Positions 1 through 7,803 of a stretch of 64,000 nucleotides of DNA are shown one piece after another. The translations under genes were made by a program, and so were the position numbers. Origin of the DNA: Klebsiella huaxiensis. Lineage in GTDB: Bacteria > Pseudomonadota > Gammaproteobacteria > Enterobacterales > Enterobacteriaceae. Each line of letters begins with the position of its first letter. Position 1 is the first letter of the stretch. The stretch covers positions 682,001 through 746,000 of the forward strand of contig NZ_CP036175.1 in the NCBI RefSeq assembly GCF_003261575.2, given 5' to 3'. The notes under the pieces are model-generated. The model made no database searches. It was given only the letters and a program-made list of their open reading frames with translations, and had not been told where the DNA came from.

Positions 1-703
1 TAACGTCGCCGAACAAAATGCTTCGTATATGCCGTACTTGCTGATGACGCTGCCTTTCTGCCTGGCATCTTTTGGCTATCACGGCAACGTGCCGAGCCTG
101 ATGAAGTATTACGGCAAGGATCCACGCACTATCGTTAAGTGCTTGGTTTACGGCACGCTGCTGGCGCTGGGGCTGTATGTCGTTTGGCTGCTGGTGACGA
201 TGGGTAACATTCCACGTCCGGAATTTATCGGTATTGCACAGAAGGGTGGCAATATTGATGTGCTGGTTCAGGCGCTGAGCGGTGTATTGAATAGCCGTAG
301 TCTGGATCTGCTGTTAGTTATCTTCTCAAACTTTGCGGTTGCCAGTTCATTCCTTGGCGTCACTCTCGGCCTGTTTGATTATCTGGCAGATTTGTTCGGT
401 TTTGATGATTCCGCGTTAGGGCGCTTTAAAACCGCGATTCTCACTTTTATGCCGCCGATGATTGGTGGCCTGCTGTGGCCGAATGGTTTTCTGTATGCCA
501 TCGGATATGCGGGTCTGGCAGCCACAATCTGGGCGGCAATTGTACCGGCGCTGTTAGCTCGTGCATCGCGTAAACGTTTTGGTAGCCCGTTGTTTCGCGT
601 TTGGGGTGGAAAGCCGATGATTGCGCTGGTTTTACTGTTCGGTTTGGGTAACGTCATAGTGCATTTCCTGTCGAGTTTTAATGTATTACCGACTTATCAA
701 TAA
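1..703 (+). CDS. mtr: Tryptophan-specific permease Mtr, C-terminal part (5' end outside window)
   Basis: This is an inner-membrane proton-driven tryptophan importer of the aromatic amino acid permease (HAAAP) family. The reading frame is open from base 2, so the gene starts upstream of the window; about 233 of roughly 414 residues are present. The visible part reads [19 protein letters not shown], then [15 protein letters not shown], the family signature, followed by about six hydrophobic helices and the C-terminus [10 protein letters not shown]. It resembles E. coli Mtr much more than TyrP or TnaB. The neighbour on the far side of the mad island is yhbW, which is next to mtr in E. coli, so the synteny agrees. 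A strong terminator follows the stop codon. Confidence 0.95.
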   Translation, partial: NVAEQNASYMPYLLMTLPFCLASFGYHGNVPSLMKYYGKDPRTIVKCLVYGTLLALGLYVVWLLVTMGNIPRPEFIGIAQKGGNIDVLVQALSGVLNSRSLDLLLVIFSNFAVASSFLGVTLGLFDYLADLFGFDDSALGRFKTAILTFMPPMIGGLLWPNGFLYAIGYAGLAATIWAAIVPALLARASRKRFGSPLFRVWGGKPMIALVLLFGLGNVIVHFLSSFNVLPTYQ

Positions 704-717
704 TTGAATTTATAGCC

Positions 718-747
718 GAGCCAGATTTAACGATCTGGCTCAAAAAA
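718..747 (+). terminator. Rho-independent terminator of mtr
   Basis: A perfect 9-bp stem (GAGCCAGAT at 718-726 with ATCTGGCTC at 733-741) with a 6-base loop lies 15 bases after the mtr stop codon. The bases after it are A-rich rather than T-rich, so termination may be only moderate. Confidence 0.7.
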
Positions 748-801
748 TATTCTCTTAATTTCTCTTACTATAAATATTGTCTTGAATAAGGGAATATTTA
801 T

Positions 802-1743
802 ATGCTGAATAATGATATTACTCTGCGGAAACTCGAGATCTTCCTTAGCTATATGGAATCGATGAATATATCGAAAACAGCAGAGCTGATGAACATTTCA
901 TCCGTTAGTGTCCATCGTGCTCTTCATTCACTGGAGGATAATTTACGCTGCCCTTTGTTTACCCATAATGGTCGGAACCTTCATCCTTTGCCTGGTGCAT
1001 GGGTTATGCAGAAACAAGCTCGGGAAGTGATTAACTCGATGGAGCGATGTATTTATCTTACTCGCGAAGCCTCTGGATATCACACTCAGGTTCTACGATT
1101 GGGATTACTATATTCACTTGTATTAAAGACTGCGCCACAAATTGTCCAGGGGCTAAAAAAACGTTGTCCGGATCTTACGATTGAATTCATCATGAACTCT
1201 AATAAGAAATTACTAGAAGCCCTTAACGAAGGGAAGATTGATGCAGTCCTGATTTCGACGCCCGATGATTACAACGTTCAGCTATTCGAAACATGGACAA
1301 TATTCTCTGATTCAATTTTCCTTGCGGTACCGGTTACGGATGCTGACAGTTTATCTACACCTGTTGATTTACGGCATCTACAAAATAAAAAATTTATTGC
1401 CTTAAGCGAAGGTTTTGCCACCTGGCGAGGTTTTCAGGAAGCGTTTCAGATTGCCGGATTTACCCCTGATATTACCGTTCGGGTTCATGATGTATTTTCA
1501 TTGATGAGTATGGTTAATGCCGGAGTGGGTTATACCTTGATCCCCGGGCGGATGAGCGGGTTGTTCAGAAGCGGAATTCGCCTGCTGCCGTTGCAGGAAC
1601 CCTATCGGATGGAGCAGGAAATCTCGCTGGTCTTCCCTCGTAGCCAGGAAAATCACCCTGGCTTGCTGTCTTTGTTAGCCGAGTGCCGCATGTATGCAAG
1701 GCAGCTTATGATGGAGAAAAACGACACAGAGAAAACCCCATGA
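802..1743 (+). CDS. LysR-family transcriptional regulator, probable regulator of the malonate operon
   Basis: This is a 313-residue LysR-type regulator. An N-terminal winged HTH (about residues 8-66, ending in a CPLFTHNGRNLHPLPGA segment) precedes a periplasmic-binding-protein-like effector domain (about 90-300). An AAGGGA ribosome site precedes the ATG. It is convergent with the mad operon and its last 38 bases overlap the HutP-like ORF on the other strand. LysR regulators (MdcR) control soluble malonate decarboxylase operons, and paired TTACG/CGTAA palindromes of LysR geometry sit at the mad promoter (11816-11850), so I infer that this protein activates mad transcription in response to malonate. 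The inducer cannot be read from sequence. Confidence 0.8.
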   Translation: MLNNDITLRKLEIFLSYMESMNISKTAELMNISSVSVHRALHSLEDNLRCPLFTHNGRNLHPLPGAWVMQKQAREVINSMERCIYLTREASGYHTQVLRLGLLYSLVLKTAPQIVQGLKKRCPDLTIEFIMNSNKKLLEALNEGKIDAVLISTPDDYNVQLFETWTIFSDSIFLAVPVTDADSLSTPVDLRHLQNKKFIALSEGFATWRGFQEAFQIAGFTPDITVRVHDVFSLMSMVNAGVGYTLIPGRMSGLFRSGIRLLPLQEPYRMEQEISLVFPRSQENHPGLLSLLAECRMYARQLMMEKNDTEKTP

Positions 1744-2137
1744 GCTCCTGGCTTAGCCGTTGATATACCACCGTTTCGCCGTAAATAGAGACGGCAAGCC
1801 ATCGCGGATTACTCACCAAGGCGATTTTGATTCTGATACGATCGCCATTAATGTTGTTGGCTAAGGCATGGCTAAGCGCCTGATGGCTGGCCTGGCATAG
1901 TGTAAAGATGGCGGTCTCCTGCCGGGTAATAATCTGGTGCTTAAAGGCGCAGCCAATGACGCAGCGCTGTAGCTTAGCTTTTATCTCATCTGATGCTCCC
2001 GCCATAAAAGCAAAACCGACCTTATGCTCAGGCTTATCGGTCGTCAGTTTCTGACGAAAATTCTCTTCATCTTCTTGCGTGCAAAGTGAGGCCAGAAGCG
2101 CAATTTGTCCAGGCTTCATTCGCTGAAATGAATACAT
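1706..2137 (-). CDS. HutP-like putative RNA-binding regulator, last gene of the mad operon
   Basis: This ORF encodes 143 residues and starts 43 bases after madM, with AAGGGA 5 bases before the ATG. It is not a recognised enteric gene. From memory it aligns with Bacillus HutP, the Mg2+- and histidine-dependent antiterminator of the hut operon: an N-terminal KPGQIALLASL strand, a central helix around ASHQALSHAL (83-92), and a C-terminal WLAVSIYGETV (113-123) followed by ELMGF, like the HutP segment WIAVSLYG...ETFG. The metal-binding histidines of HutP are not clearly kept (His85 and His90 are spaced by 5, and Gln replaces the C-terminal His). Its position equals that of madN, of unknown function, in Malonomonas; whether they are homologous needs comparison. 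The function as an RNA-binding regulator is inferred. Confidence 0.6.
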   Translation of the reverse strand: MYSFQRMKPGQIALLASLCTQEDEENFRQKLTTDKPEHKVGFAFMAGASDEIKAKLQRCVIGCAFKHQIITRQETAIFTLCQASHQALSHALANNINGDRIRIKIALVSNPRWLAVSIYGETVVYQRLSQELMGFSLCRFSPS

Positions 2138-2150
2138 AGATATCCCTTGT

Positions 2151-2172
2151 GCCTGCCGCGATGGCAGCAGGC
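2151..2172 (-). other. Hairpin between madM and the HutP-like gene
   Basis: GCCTGC (2151-2156) pairs with GCAGGC (2167-2172); an alternative inner pairing is CTGCC with GGCAG. It lies directly before the ribosome site of the HutP-like ORF. There is no T-run, so it is not a simple terminator; it may affect translation of the last gene. Confidence 0.4.
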
Positions 2173-2180
2173 GTGTGTTA

Positions 2181-2951
2181 TTAAAAGAAGGGGGTTAAAG
2201 AGAGATAGAGCGCTGATGGCGCCAGTAGACATCCGAGCCCGGTATAAAACGTCGCCGTCATCGCGCCATAGGGAACCAGTTTGGGGTCGGTCGCGGCCAG
2301 ACCTGCGGCAACGCCACTGGTGGAACCCATTAATCCGCCGTAAACAATGGCAGCGGCTGGTGAATTTAAACCTGCGGCTTTCGCTACCAGCGGCGTTAAT
2401 ATCATGACAGCAATGGATTTAATGACACCCGCGGCGATGCTAAGTGCAATAACATCGGAGCTCGCGCCGAGCGCTGCGCCAGTCACCGGGCCAACGATAA
2501 AGGTCACGGCCCCAGCACCGATGGTCGCCATACTGATCGCATCTGTATAGCCAAAAGCCCATGCGACAATTGCGCCAAGGTAAAAAGAGAGCACGGTTGA
2601 GATAACCAATGCCAGCGCGCCTGCAATCCCGGCTTTTTTCAGCTCTTCAAGCTTTACGCCGAAGGCGGTAGAGATGATGGCGAAATCGCGGAACATGCCG
2701 CCGCCCATCAGTGCAATACCGCTGAAGAGGCTGATGTCGGCAATGCCCTTTTTACCGCCGGTCAGTTCCCCGCCAAGCCATGCCAGCAGTAGCCCGGCGA
2801 CGATCGCGATAGCCGAACTATGAATCTTGCCGCGAAGCAGATGCGTAGAGATCCAGCTTGCTGCCCAGCACACGATCCCCACCACGACAAAGGCGGTAAT
2901 CAAGCCGTTGCTGGTGAAGTTACCGGTAAGAATCTTTGTAAGCTGCTCCAT
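2181..2951 (-). CDS. madM: Malonate transporter subunit MadM
   Basis: This is the larger subunit of the two-component malonate importer MadLM, believed to be Na+-coupled from work on Malonomonas. About 256 residues form 7-8 hydrophobic segments, with glycine-rich stretches such as GGGMFRDFAIIS, IGAGAVTFIVGPVTGAALGA and YGGLMGSTSGVAAGLAATDP that are typical of MadM. I place the start at the ATG at 2951 (MEQLTK), which overlaps the madL stop as TAATG and has GAGGA 9 bases upstream; the ATG three codons earlier has no room for a ribosome site. Translation is probably coupled to madL. Confidence 0.88.
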   Translation of the reverse strand: MEQLTKILTGNFTSNGLITAFVVVGIVCWAASWISTHLLRGKIHSSAIAIVAGLLLAWLGGELTGGKKGIADISLFSGIALMGGGMFRDFAIISTAFGVKLEELKKAGIAGALALVISTVLSFYLGAIVAWAFGYTDAISMATIGAGAVTFIVGPVTGAALGASSDVIALSIAAGVIKSIAVMILTPLVAKAAGLNSPAAAIVYGGLMGSTSGVAAGLAATDPKLVPYGAMTATFYTGLGCLLAPSALYLSLTPFF

Positions 2952-3346
2952 TATTTGCATTCCTCGCTAACGGCGGAACTTCCCTGAACACCACGACCGC
3001 CGATTTTGCTTAACGGTTTAATCAGCAGGAAGCCGATGAAAACGGCACCCAGGCCTGCAATGAGCGCAACCGGACCGCCTTTGAGCGCGGCAATAACATT
3101 TTGGTTTGCGGACATAGCGACGACTATCGGAATATACATTGCATTCCAGAAACCGACTCCTTGTTCAGCCGGTTTCGATAGTAATCCTTTTTCCGTCAGC
3201 TTTTGCGAAGCGACTACCAGAAATAACATGGCAAAGCCAATACCGCCGATATTGGCCGAAATACCCAGCAGCAGACCCAGAAGATCGCCGATGATTAATC
3301 CGGCGAACATGCACAATCCCATTAACATCAATCCGTAAATAATCAT
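2951..3346 (-). CDS. madL: Malonate transporter subunit MadL
   Basis: This is the small 131-residue subunit of the MadLM malonate importer, with three to four hydrophobic helices and the sequence FWNAMYIPIVVAMSANQNV, which is characteristic of the family. It acts in the inner membrane with MadM, encoded immediately downstream. It is preceded by a 266-base gap from madF that holds a long hairpin and a possible internal promoter, so the transporter pair may be controlled separately from the enzyme genes. Confidence 0.87.
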   Translation of the reverse strand: MIIYGLMLMGLCMFAGLIIGDLLGLLLGISANIGGIGFAMLFLVVASQKLTEKGLLSKPAEQGVGFWNAMYIPIVVAMSANQNVIAALKGGPVALIAGLGAVFIGFLLIKPLSKIGGRGVQGSSAVSEECK

Positions 3347-3460
3347 GATGTTTCTCTTTGTCTATCCATACTAAAAGCGAATAACACAAAACGGTTTGAT
3401 GATACCCGCATTGGGGAAATGATAAGAAAATAAATCAGCGGCTTTTAGTATAGCGATTTT
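3347..3460 (-). promoter_or_regulatory. Putative internal promoter and folded leader of madLM
   Basis: On the minus strand a TATACT -10-like hexamer lies at 3447-3452 (its -35 is weak, GAATGT at 17-bp spacing). The predicted leader would begin inside an 11-bp perfect inverted repeat: GCTTTTAGTAT (3441-3451) and ATACTAAAAGC (3368-3378), enclosing 62 bases. The distal arm ends about 20 bases before the madL start codon. This is seen directly; a regulatory role is inference. Confidence 0.4.
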
Positions 3461-3511
3461 TATTTGCAGACATTCATAAGAACACAGTTTTTCTCAGTCA
3501 CTATGATTTAT

Positions 3512-3542
3512 CATATCAGCAAGCGAAGCGCTTACTGATATG
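3512..3542 (-). other. Strong hairpin between madF and madL
   Basis: CATATCAG (3512-3519) pairs with CTGATATG (3535-3542), and after one mismatch AAGCG (3521-3525) pairs with CGCTT (3529-3533) around a 3-base loop. No T-run follows on the minus strand. It may stabilise the upstream mRNA, act as a processing site, or be a target for the HutP-like protein. Confidence 0.55.
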
Positions 3543-3612
3543 ACATTAACATAGAAATAATCTCACAATAGAATGTCGCATTGTTTTTTAATTAAATGCG
3601 TACTAACTCACT

Positions 3613-3831
3613 TTACTCTGCAACGATTTCAAATAATACCATGCCTGGGTTGATGCGGTCGCCCACATTAACCGCGAGCGTTTTTAATATTCCGCTCTCT
3701 GGTGAAGCAACAGGCATCTTCATTTTCATGGCTTCCAGCACAATAACCACCTGGCCTTTTTCGATTTTATCCCCTGCAGCCGCTTTCACTTCATCAACCA
3801 CGCCCGGAACTTTTGATTTAACTTCTGACAT
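3613..3831 (-). CDS. madF: Malonate decarboxylase biotin carrier protein MadF
   Basis: This 72-residue protein is a bare biotinyl/lipoyl domain with the biotinylation motif EAMKMKMP; Lys36 is the predicted biotin attachment site. It carries the carboxyl group from the MadC/MadD carboxyltransferase to the membrane decarboxylase MadB. The housekeeping BirA would add the biotin, since no ligase is encoded nearby. Its presence is a main reason for assigning the cluster to the biotin-dependent (Malonomonas) type and not to the soluble biotin-free mdc type. Similar free domains occur in other biotin enzymes, but the context settles the assignment. Confidence 0.9.
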   Translation of the reverse strand: MSEVKSKVPGVVDEVKAAAGDKIEKGQVVIVLEAMKMKMPVASPESGILKTLAVNVGDRINPGMVLFEIVAE

Positions 3832-3851
3832 ATTAATTTCCTTTGATATAT

Positions 3852-4538
3852 TTAACGGAAAAATGTTCTCATTGCTGCCGCGATCTGCTGTCGCGATATT
3901 AATTGAACATCATTCTCACTTTTAGCCAGCAGAGTTGAGCTTCCACTGAACCATTCTTTGATATTGATGGCGTATCCATCGGATAAACACATCTCGCCAT
4001 CGATACGTAACTGAAATTGCCGTTCTATATTGCATATGCTGGCCCAGCATTCGTTAAGGCCCATCAATGAGCTGGGAACAAGACGAATATCCAGATCGGA
4101 ATGAGCATCAGTCCATTGCCATGGAGTAACGATTTCCAGTGCCACCGACCCCCATACCCCGAGCTGAATTTCCGGCCAGCACCACCCCTGAGCTAACACA
4201 TTAAATGCACGTATCGCATCAGTGCGTCCGGCAACCGAAAGCGAGGCCGTTTGCTCTGGTGTTGAGGTACGCGTTATTGCCGATGACGCCACCTCTGTAG
4301 CCAGACGTAAACGCCGCTCTTGCCAGCGCAGAGGGAAACAAAAACCCAGTGGAGTCAGCCCTTCATGCCGTTCGCCACGACGCACAATCCCCGGCAGCGA
4401 CCCGCTCAACAGACATTCCCGAACTTGTCGCCGAAGCTCGGCTGGAAGCTTGCTGAATGTACTCTCGAGCCGTGCCGCAATAGCATCCAGCGCCGAAGAT
4501 TCCAGCCAGCACAGGGTATGCCGTTGCAGGGGCATCAT
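3852..4538 (-). CDS. madK: Malonate decarboxylase holo-ACP synthase (MdcG/MadK family)
   Basis: This is a 228-residue nucleotidyltransferase-fold enzyme. By family, it transfers the phosphoribosyl-dephospho-CoA prosthetic group from 2'-(5''-triphosphoribosyl)-3'-dephospho-CoA to a serine of the ACP. The family's catalytic acidic pair is visible as HSDLDIRL, with Asp148 and Asp150. It overlaps the end of madH by ATGA and is therefore probably translated by coupling. It works together with MadG, which makes the prosthetic-group precursor, and its substrate is MadE. The gene letter follows the order I recall from Malonomonas. Confidence 0.85.
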   Translation of the reverse strand: MMPLQRHTLCWLESSALDAIAARLESTFSKLPAELRRQVRECLLSGSLPGIVRRGERHEGLTPLGFCFPLRWQERRLRLATEVASSAITRTSTPEQTASLSVAGRTDAIRAFNVLAQGWCWPEIQLGVWGSVALEIVTPWQWTDAHSDLDIRLVPSSLMGLNECWASICNIERQFQLRIDGEMCLSDGYAINIKEWFSGSSTLLAKSENDVQLISRQQIAAAMRTFFR

Positions 4539-5638
4539 CGTGCTTTACACCACGCCGGATCGTTTTTCGCCTGCTGCTGCAAATCCCGTTGTGCCTGTAG
4601 CAGAGCGTCGAACTGGGCCGTTGCCTGCGGGCCGATAATATCGACAGGCGAGACTCCTGCAGTACATTCGCCGGGGATCATTTTTGGCCAGAGCCGGATA
4701 TGCGTTGCGCCAGCTTCGGTTTTCAACTGCGTCGAGACGTGACAAATTCGCCCCTTGATGCGCAAGATTGTCCGCGCTGTGCGTTCAACTATCTCCCGAC
4801 TTTGCGCAGTGGTTGCCATCACCACCATGTCGTACTCCGGCGTGGTGCGCTGGCGCTTCCAGGTCTGGATTTTCCCCTGCGGATTGCAAAGATGCCCGCT
4901 TGCAGCGAGGGGAAAACTGTCGCCAGTCGGCAAACCGCCCACCACGGCCTCCCGCCAGTCGCCACCCTGCGGAGCGTGGACCAGCGAAATATCATCGCGT
5001 AGCGGGACGCCATCAAGCACCAGCCAGCCGAACTCCTGACAGCCATAAATGTCATGCAGCGCATAGCCCAGCGAAGCCGCCAGCGGAACCAGTTCTTCAT
5101 CCAACGGCGTTCCTGCGGTTATCAAGGTCAACTTTTTCGGCAACCTGTCCGCCAGATCCATCTTCAGTGCCTGCTCCAGGGTAGCGCGTAAAAATGAGGA
5201 CTCTCCCACCACCACGTCCGGCGACTGCTGGCACAGGGCGATAAGCAGCGCATCCCGGCAGGAGCGGGATAAAAACGACCAGTGAAGGCCGTTCTCGTCC
5301 AGCGCCTGGCGAGTAAACACGTTAACCAGCGGCGCATAGGTCACCAGCACGTTCTGCCCTGCGGTAACGCCGCATTCAGCCAGCGCCCGTTTTCCGGCGG
5401 CGGCGCGCAGCGTTAGCTCGCTGTGCGTAACACCGACGATATTCTGAAACGCGCTGCTGCCGGTAGTGAAGGTGACCAGCGCCAGGTTGAGCGGCGTATG
5501 GATCTCTTCAATAACGTGCGCCGCCGTCGGGCCGGCAATGCCTTTGTCGTTCAGCGTCCGGCGCGGCATCTCTTCAAATGAAGGAATACCGGGCTGCGCC
5601 TGGGTCAGCCATTCGAGCGTGGTGATGGGATCGTTCAT
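4535..5638 (-). CDS. madH: Acetate ligase-like enzyme of the malonate decarboxylase (MadH type)
   Basis: This 367-residue protein belongs to the AMP-forming adenylation group: VTFTTGSSAFQN (about residues 55-66) resembles the phosphate-binding loop and LHDIYGCQEFGW the YGxxE motif. In Malonomonas, MadH acetylates the thiol of the ACP prosthetic group to give the active acetyl-S-ACP. It sits between madD and madK, with a GGGGA ribosome site before the ATG. It is shorter than full acyl-CoA synthetases because the C-terminal subdomain is reduced, as is usual in this family. The role is inferred from family and context. Confidence 0.8.
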   Translation of the reverse strand: MNDPITTLEWLTQAQPGIPSFEEMPRRTLNDKGIAGPTAAHVIEEIHTPLNLALVTFTTGSSAFQNIVGVTHSELTLRAAAGKRALAECGVTAGQNVLVTYAPLVNVFTRQALDENGLHWSFLSRSCRDALLIALCQQSPDVVVGESSFLRATLEQALKMDLADRLPKKLTLITAGTPLDEELVPLAASLGYALHDIYGCQEFGWLVLDGVPLRDDISLVHAPQGGDWREAVVGGLPTGDSFPLAASGHLCNPQGKIQTWKRQRTTPEYDMVVMATTAQSREIVERTARTILRIKGRICHVSTQLKTEAGATHIRLWPKMIPGECTAGVSPVDIIGPQATAQFDALLQAQRDLQQQAKNDPAWCKAR

Positions 5639-5656
5639 ATTACTTTTCCCCCTGCA

Positions 5657-6541
5657 TCAGTCGGGCAGATAACGCGCCGCCACTTGCTGATATTCATCGT
5701 GCATCTGCGCCAGAATGACGCCACGCATTTTTCTGCCGCCGCGCTCTTCGCCGGAGAGCCCGCGGCCCTGCGGACCGGTGGCCTGAATACTCACGTCCTG
5801 TTTTTGCCGGCGCACATCGCCAATATGCCGAACAATTGCCTCTCTCATCTCCGGGATGGTTTTGATTAACTCCTCCACGCCACCTAGTTGCCAGAAGAAC
5901 TCAGGACCTGCCGCAAAGACCGGGTTGCTGCGGGAGAGTTCGCTCAGACGTTCCACATCCTGACGCGTAATACGGGCGATGCTGCTTAGTGGCATGACGT
6001 GAATCATGGTGCCGAATTCTGAGGTCAGGCTCAGGATATGGTCGGCCTGCAGGCCGTGGCACAGAAACGCGCCGCTAATGGCGCGACCAATTACCATAGC
6101 GATAATCGGGTGCCCGGCATGGCGCGCTTCGGCTAGTGCCAGCTGATACGCGCCGGTCGCTTTATTCATGCCGATAATCTCTTCCAGTTTGCCTGGCCCG
6201 TTCCCCGGAGTATCGACAATCAGCACCAGCGGGCGTTTTTCGCCTGCGGGCTTGTCTTTATCCATCGCCAGCGTGCGGTAGACCGCCAGCGCCATTTTGT
6301 AGCCCTCTTCCAGACCGATGATCCCCGCATAAACGACCGGGAAGCGCGGATTGAAGGTCATGGCGTCGTTGGCGATCACCGTGCAGATTTCACCGTTGAT
6401 GCGTGCGCTGCCGACAACGGCACCGGGGCCGTAGTCGTCGCAGGGCAGGTTGAGTTCCGCCAGCGCGTTTTCGGCAAAACTGCCTTCATCGACAATCAGG
6501 TCGATGGCCGCGCGCCCCTGACCGAGTAAATTTTCCATCAT
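5657..6541 (-). CDS. madD: Malonate decarboxylase carboxyltransferase subunit MadD (gamma)
   Basis: This is a 294-residue carboxyltransferase of the crotonase-like fold, related to MdcE and to acetyl-CoA carboxylase carboxyltransferase subunits. The segments LVLIVDTPGNGPGKLEE, GHPIIAMVIGRAISGAFLCHG and GTMIHVMPLSSIARI are typical. With MadC it moves the carboxyl group from malonyl-S-ACP to biotin on MadF. It overlaps madC by ATGA; a second ATG directly follows the first and has better spacing from GGAGG, so the true start may be 6538. Confidence 0.88.
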   Translation of the reverse strand: MMENLLGQGRAAIDLIVDEGSFAENALAELNLPCDDYGPGAVVGSARINGEICTVIANDAMTFNPRFPVVYAGIIGLEEGYKMALAVYRTLAMDKDKPAGEKRPLVLIVDTPGNGPGKLEEIIGMNKATGAYQLALAEARHAGHPIIAMVIGRAISGAFLCHGLQADHILSLTSEFGTMIHVMPLSSIARITRQDVERLSELSRSNPVFAAGPEFFWQLGGVEELIKTIPEMREAIVRHIGDVRRQKQDVSIQATGPQGRGLSGEERGGRKMRGVILAQMHDEYQQVAARYLPD

Positions 6542-7467
6542 GCTTCCTCCACGGACAGGCGTTGGACATTGCTCAGGAAGGTTTCCAGGCTCATATCAAC
6601 CAGTGATTGCGGGGCAGGATTTCCCGCTGCCGCCCACACATCGCGCGCATCGGTCGGCGCAAGCTCGTTGATTTTCTGCGTCAGCGCCATCTGTGCGCGG
6701 ACTTTTACCTCGCTGCCAATTCGGCGCATTGCTTCAATATCGGGCCAGGATAAATCGGCAATTTGCGCAGCCTGCTGGTGGAAGGCATCCAGCGAGTCGG
6801 CAATCAGGTAATTGCAGTCGCCGACGATGTATTTATGCTTGCCGCCGGTAGTGCGGAACACCAGTGCGCGGTCAGAGGCGTCGAACTCGCTGCGACCCAT
6901 CTCCTGCTCGATAACTTCCGGCCCGGTCAGCCCGAGGCGGCCTGATTCGCTCATGACGATCAGGTCCGTCGCGGCGGCGACAAAGCCCATACCGCCGAAG
7001 CAGCCGATCTTGCTGCCGATCAGCGCCACTACCGGTACGCGACCGCGCAGGGTTTGCAGCATATCCATACATTCGGCATGGGCGAGCAAACCGGCGTTGG
7101 CTTCATGCAGGCGCACGCCGCCAGTTTCAAAGGAGATAAGCACGACGGGGCGACGTGCCGGGTCGCGGGTCTGCGCCGCCAGTTCGTCGGCCAGCATCAG
7201 TGCGCCGACCATCTTCGCGCCGCCGACTTCACCGACGGAGCCGCCAATAAAGCGTCCTTCTTGCGAGATAACGATGGCCGGATGCTGGCCGAGCAGGCCA
7301 ATACCGGTAACTACGCCGTCATCGAACTCCACGGCTTCGCCCAGCACCGGCAGATGTGGGCTGACCTGCTTTGCCGCCGGGCCGATAAGCTCGGTAAATG
7401 TGCCTTTATCCACCAGCCCTTCGGCGCGAACGCGAGCGCTGGCTTCCAGAAAACGCAGATCACTCAT
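6538..7467 (-). CDS. madC: Malonate decarboxylase carboxyltransferase subunit MadC (beta)
   Basis: This is the beta carboxyltransferase subunit, about 309 residues, starting MSDLRFLEASARVRAEGL. The upstream open frame extends 51 codons into madE, but similarity to MdcD begins at this ATG (7467). Visible blocks are GLLGQHPAIVISQEGRFIGGSVGEVGG, split here as a glycine-rich oxyanion-hole region, then VVLISFETGGVRLHEAN and ALIGSKIGCFGGMG. It overlaps madE by 8 bases, which suggests coupled synthesis. It pairs with MadD to carboxylate biotin on MadF. Confidence 0.88.
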   Translation of the reverse strand: MSDLRFLEASARVRAEGLVDKGTFTELIGPAAKQVSPHLPVLGEAVEFDDGVVTGIGLLGQHPAIVISQEGRFIGGSVGEVGGAKMVGALMLADELAAQTRDPARRPVVLISFETGGVRLHEANAGLLAHAECMDMLQTLRGRVPVVALIGSKIGCFGGMGFVAAATDLIVMSESGRLGLTGPEVIEQEMGRSEFDASDRALVFRTTGGKHKYIVGDCNYLIADSLDAFHQQAAQIADLSWPDIEAMRRIGSEVKVRAQMALTQKINELAPTDARDVWAAAGNPAPQSLVDMSLETFLSNVQRLSVEEA

Positions 7468-7792
7468 AATGGTTTTCTCCCGGCATGGCCTGTTGTAATG
7501 CTTGTTGAATTCGTAACGCCACGACCGCAGGCGTCGCGTTGTTATCGTTGATGCTGACCTGCATATCGCCCAACGGACCGTTATCGAGAAAACGGGTGAG
7601 GACGATTTCCCAGATAGCATCGAACCCGGTGACCGGCGTACAAATGCTGATGTCGATTCCGCCTGCCAGGGCTTTGGGTTCCAGCAACACTTCCAGATCG
7701 CCGGAGCCCACGATGCCGCAGTGCACGGTTTGCGGCAGGGACGGACGGTCGCTTTTGCCGCTGAAATGCTGTGATATTTGATGTAGAGCCAT
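7460..7792 (-). CDS. madE: Malonate decarboxylase acyl carrier protein MadE (delta)
   Basis: This is the 110-residue special acyl carrier protein of malonate decarboxylase, not of the usual fatty-acid ACP type. Ser30 in IVGSGDLEVLLEP is the predicted attachment site of the phosphoribosyl-dephospho-CoA group, as in MdcC. The acetylated thiol of that group is exchanged for malonyl by MadA. An AAGGGAA ribosome site precedes the ATG, 11 bases after madA. Confidence 0.88.
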   Translation of the reverse strand: MALHQISQHFSGKSDRPSLPQTVHCGIVGSGDLEVLLEPKALAGGIDISICTPVTGFDAIWEIVLTRFLDNGPLGDMQVSINDNNATPAVVALRIQQALQQAMPGENHYE

Positions 7793-7803
7793 TTGCTATT
7801 CCC

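Noticed and set aside
7467..7620. N-terminal extension of MadC
   Set aside because: The 51 extra codons lie inside madE and show no similarity to MdcD; the ATG at 7467 fits the family start.
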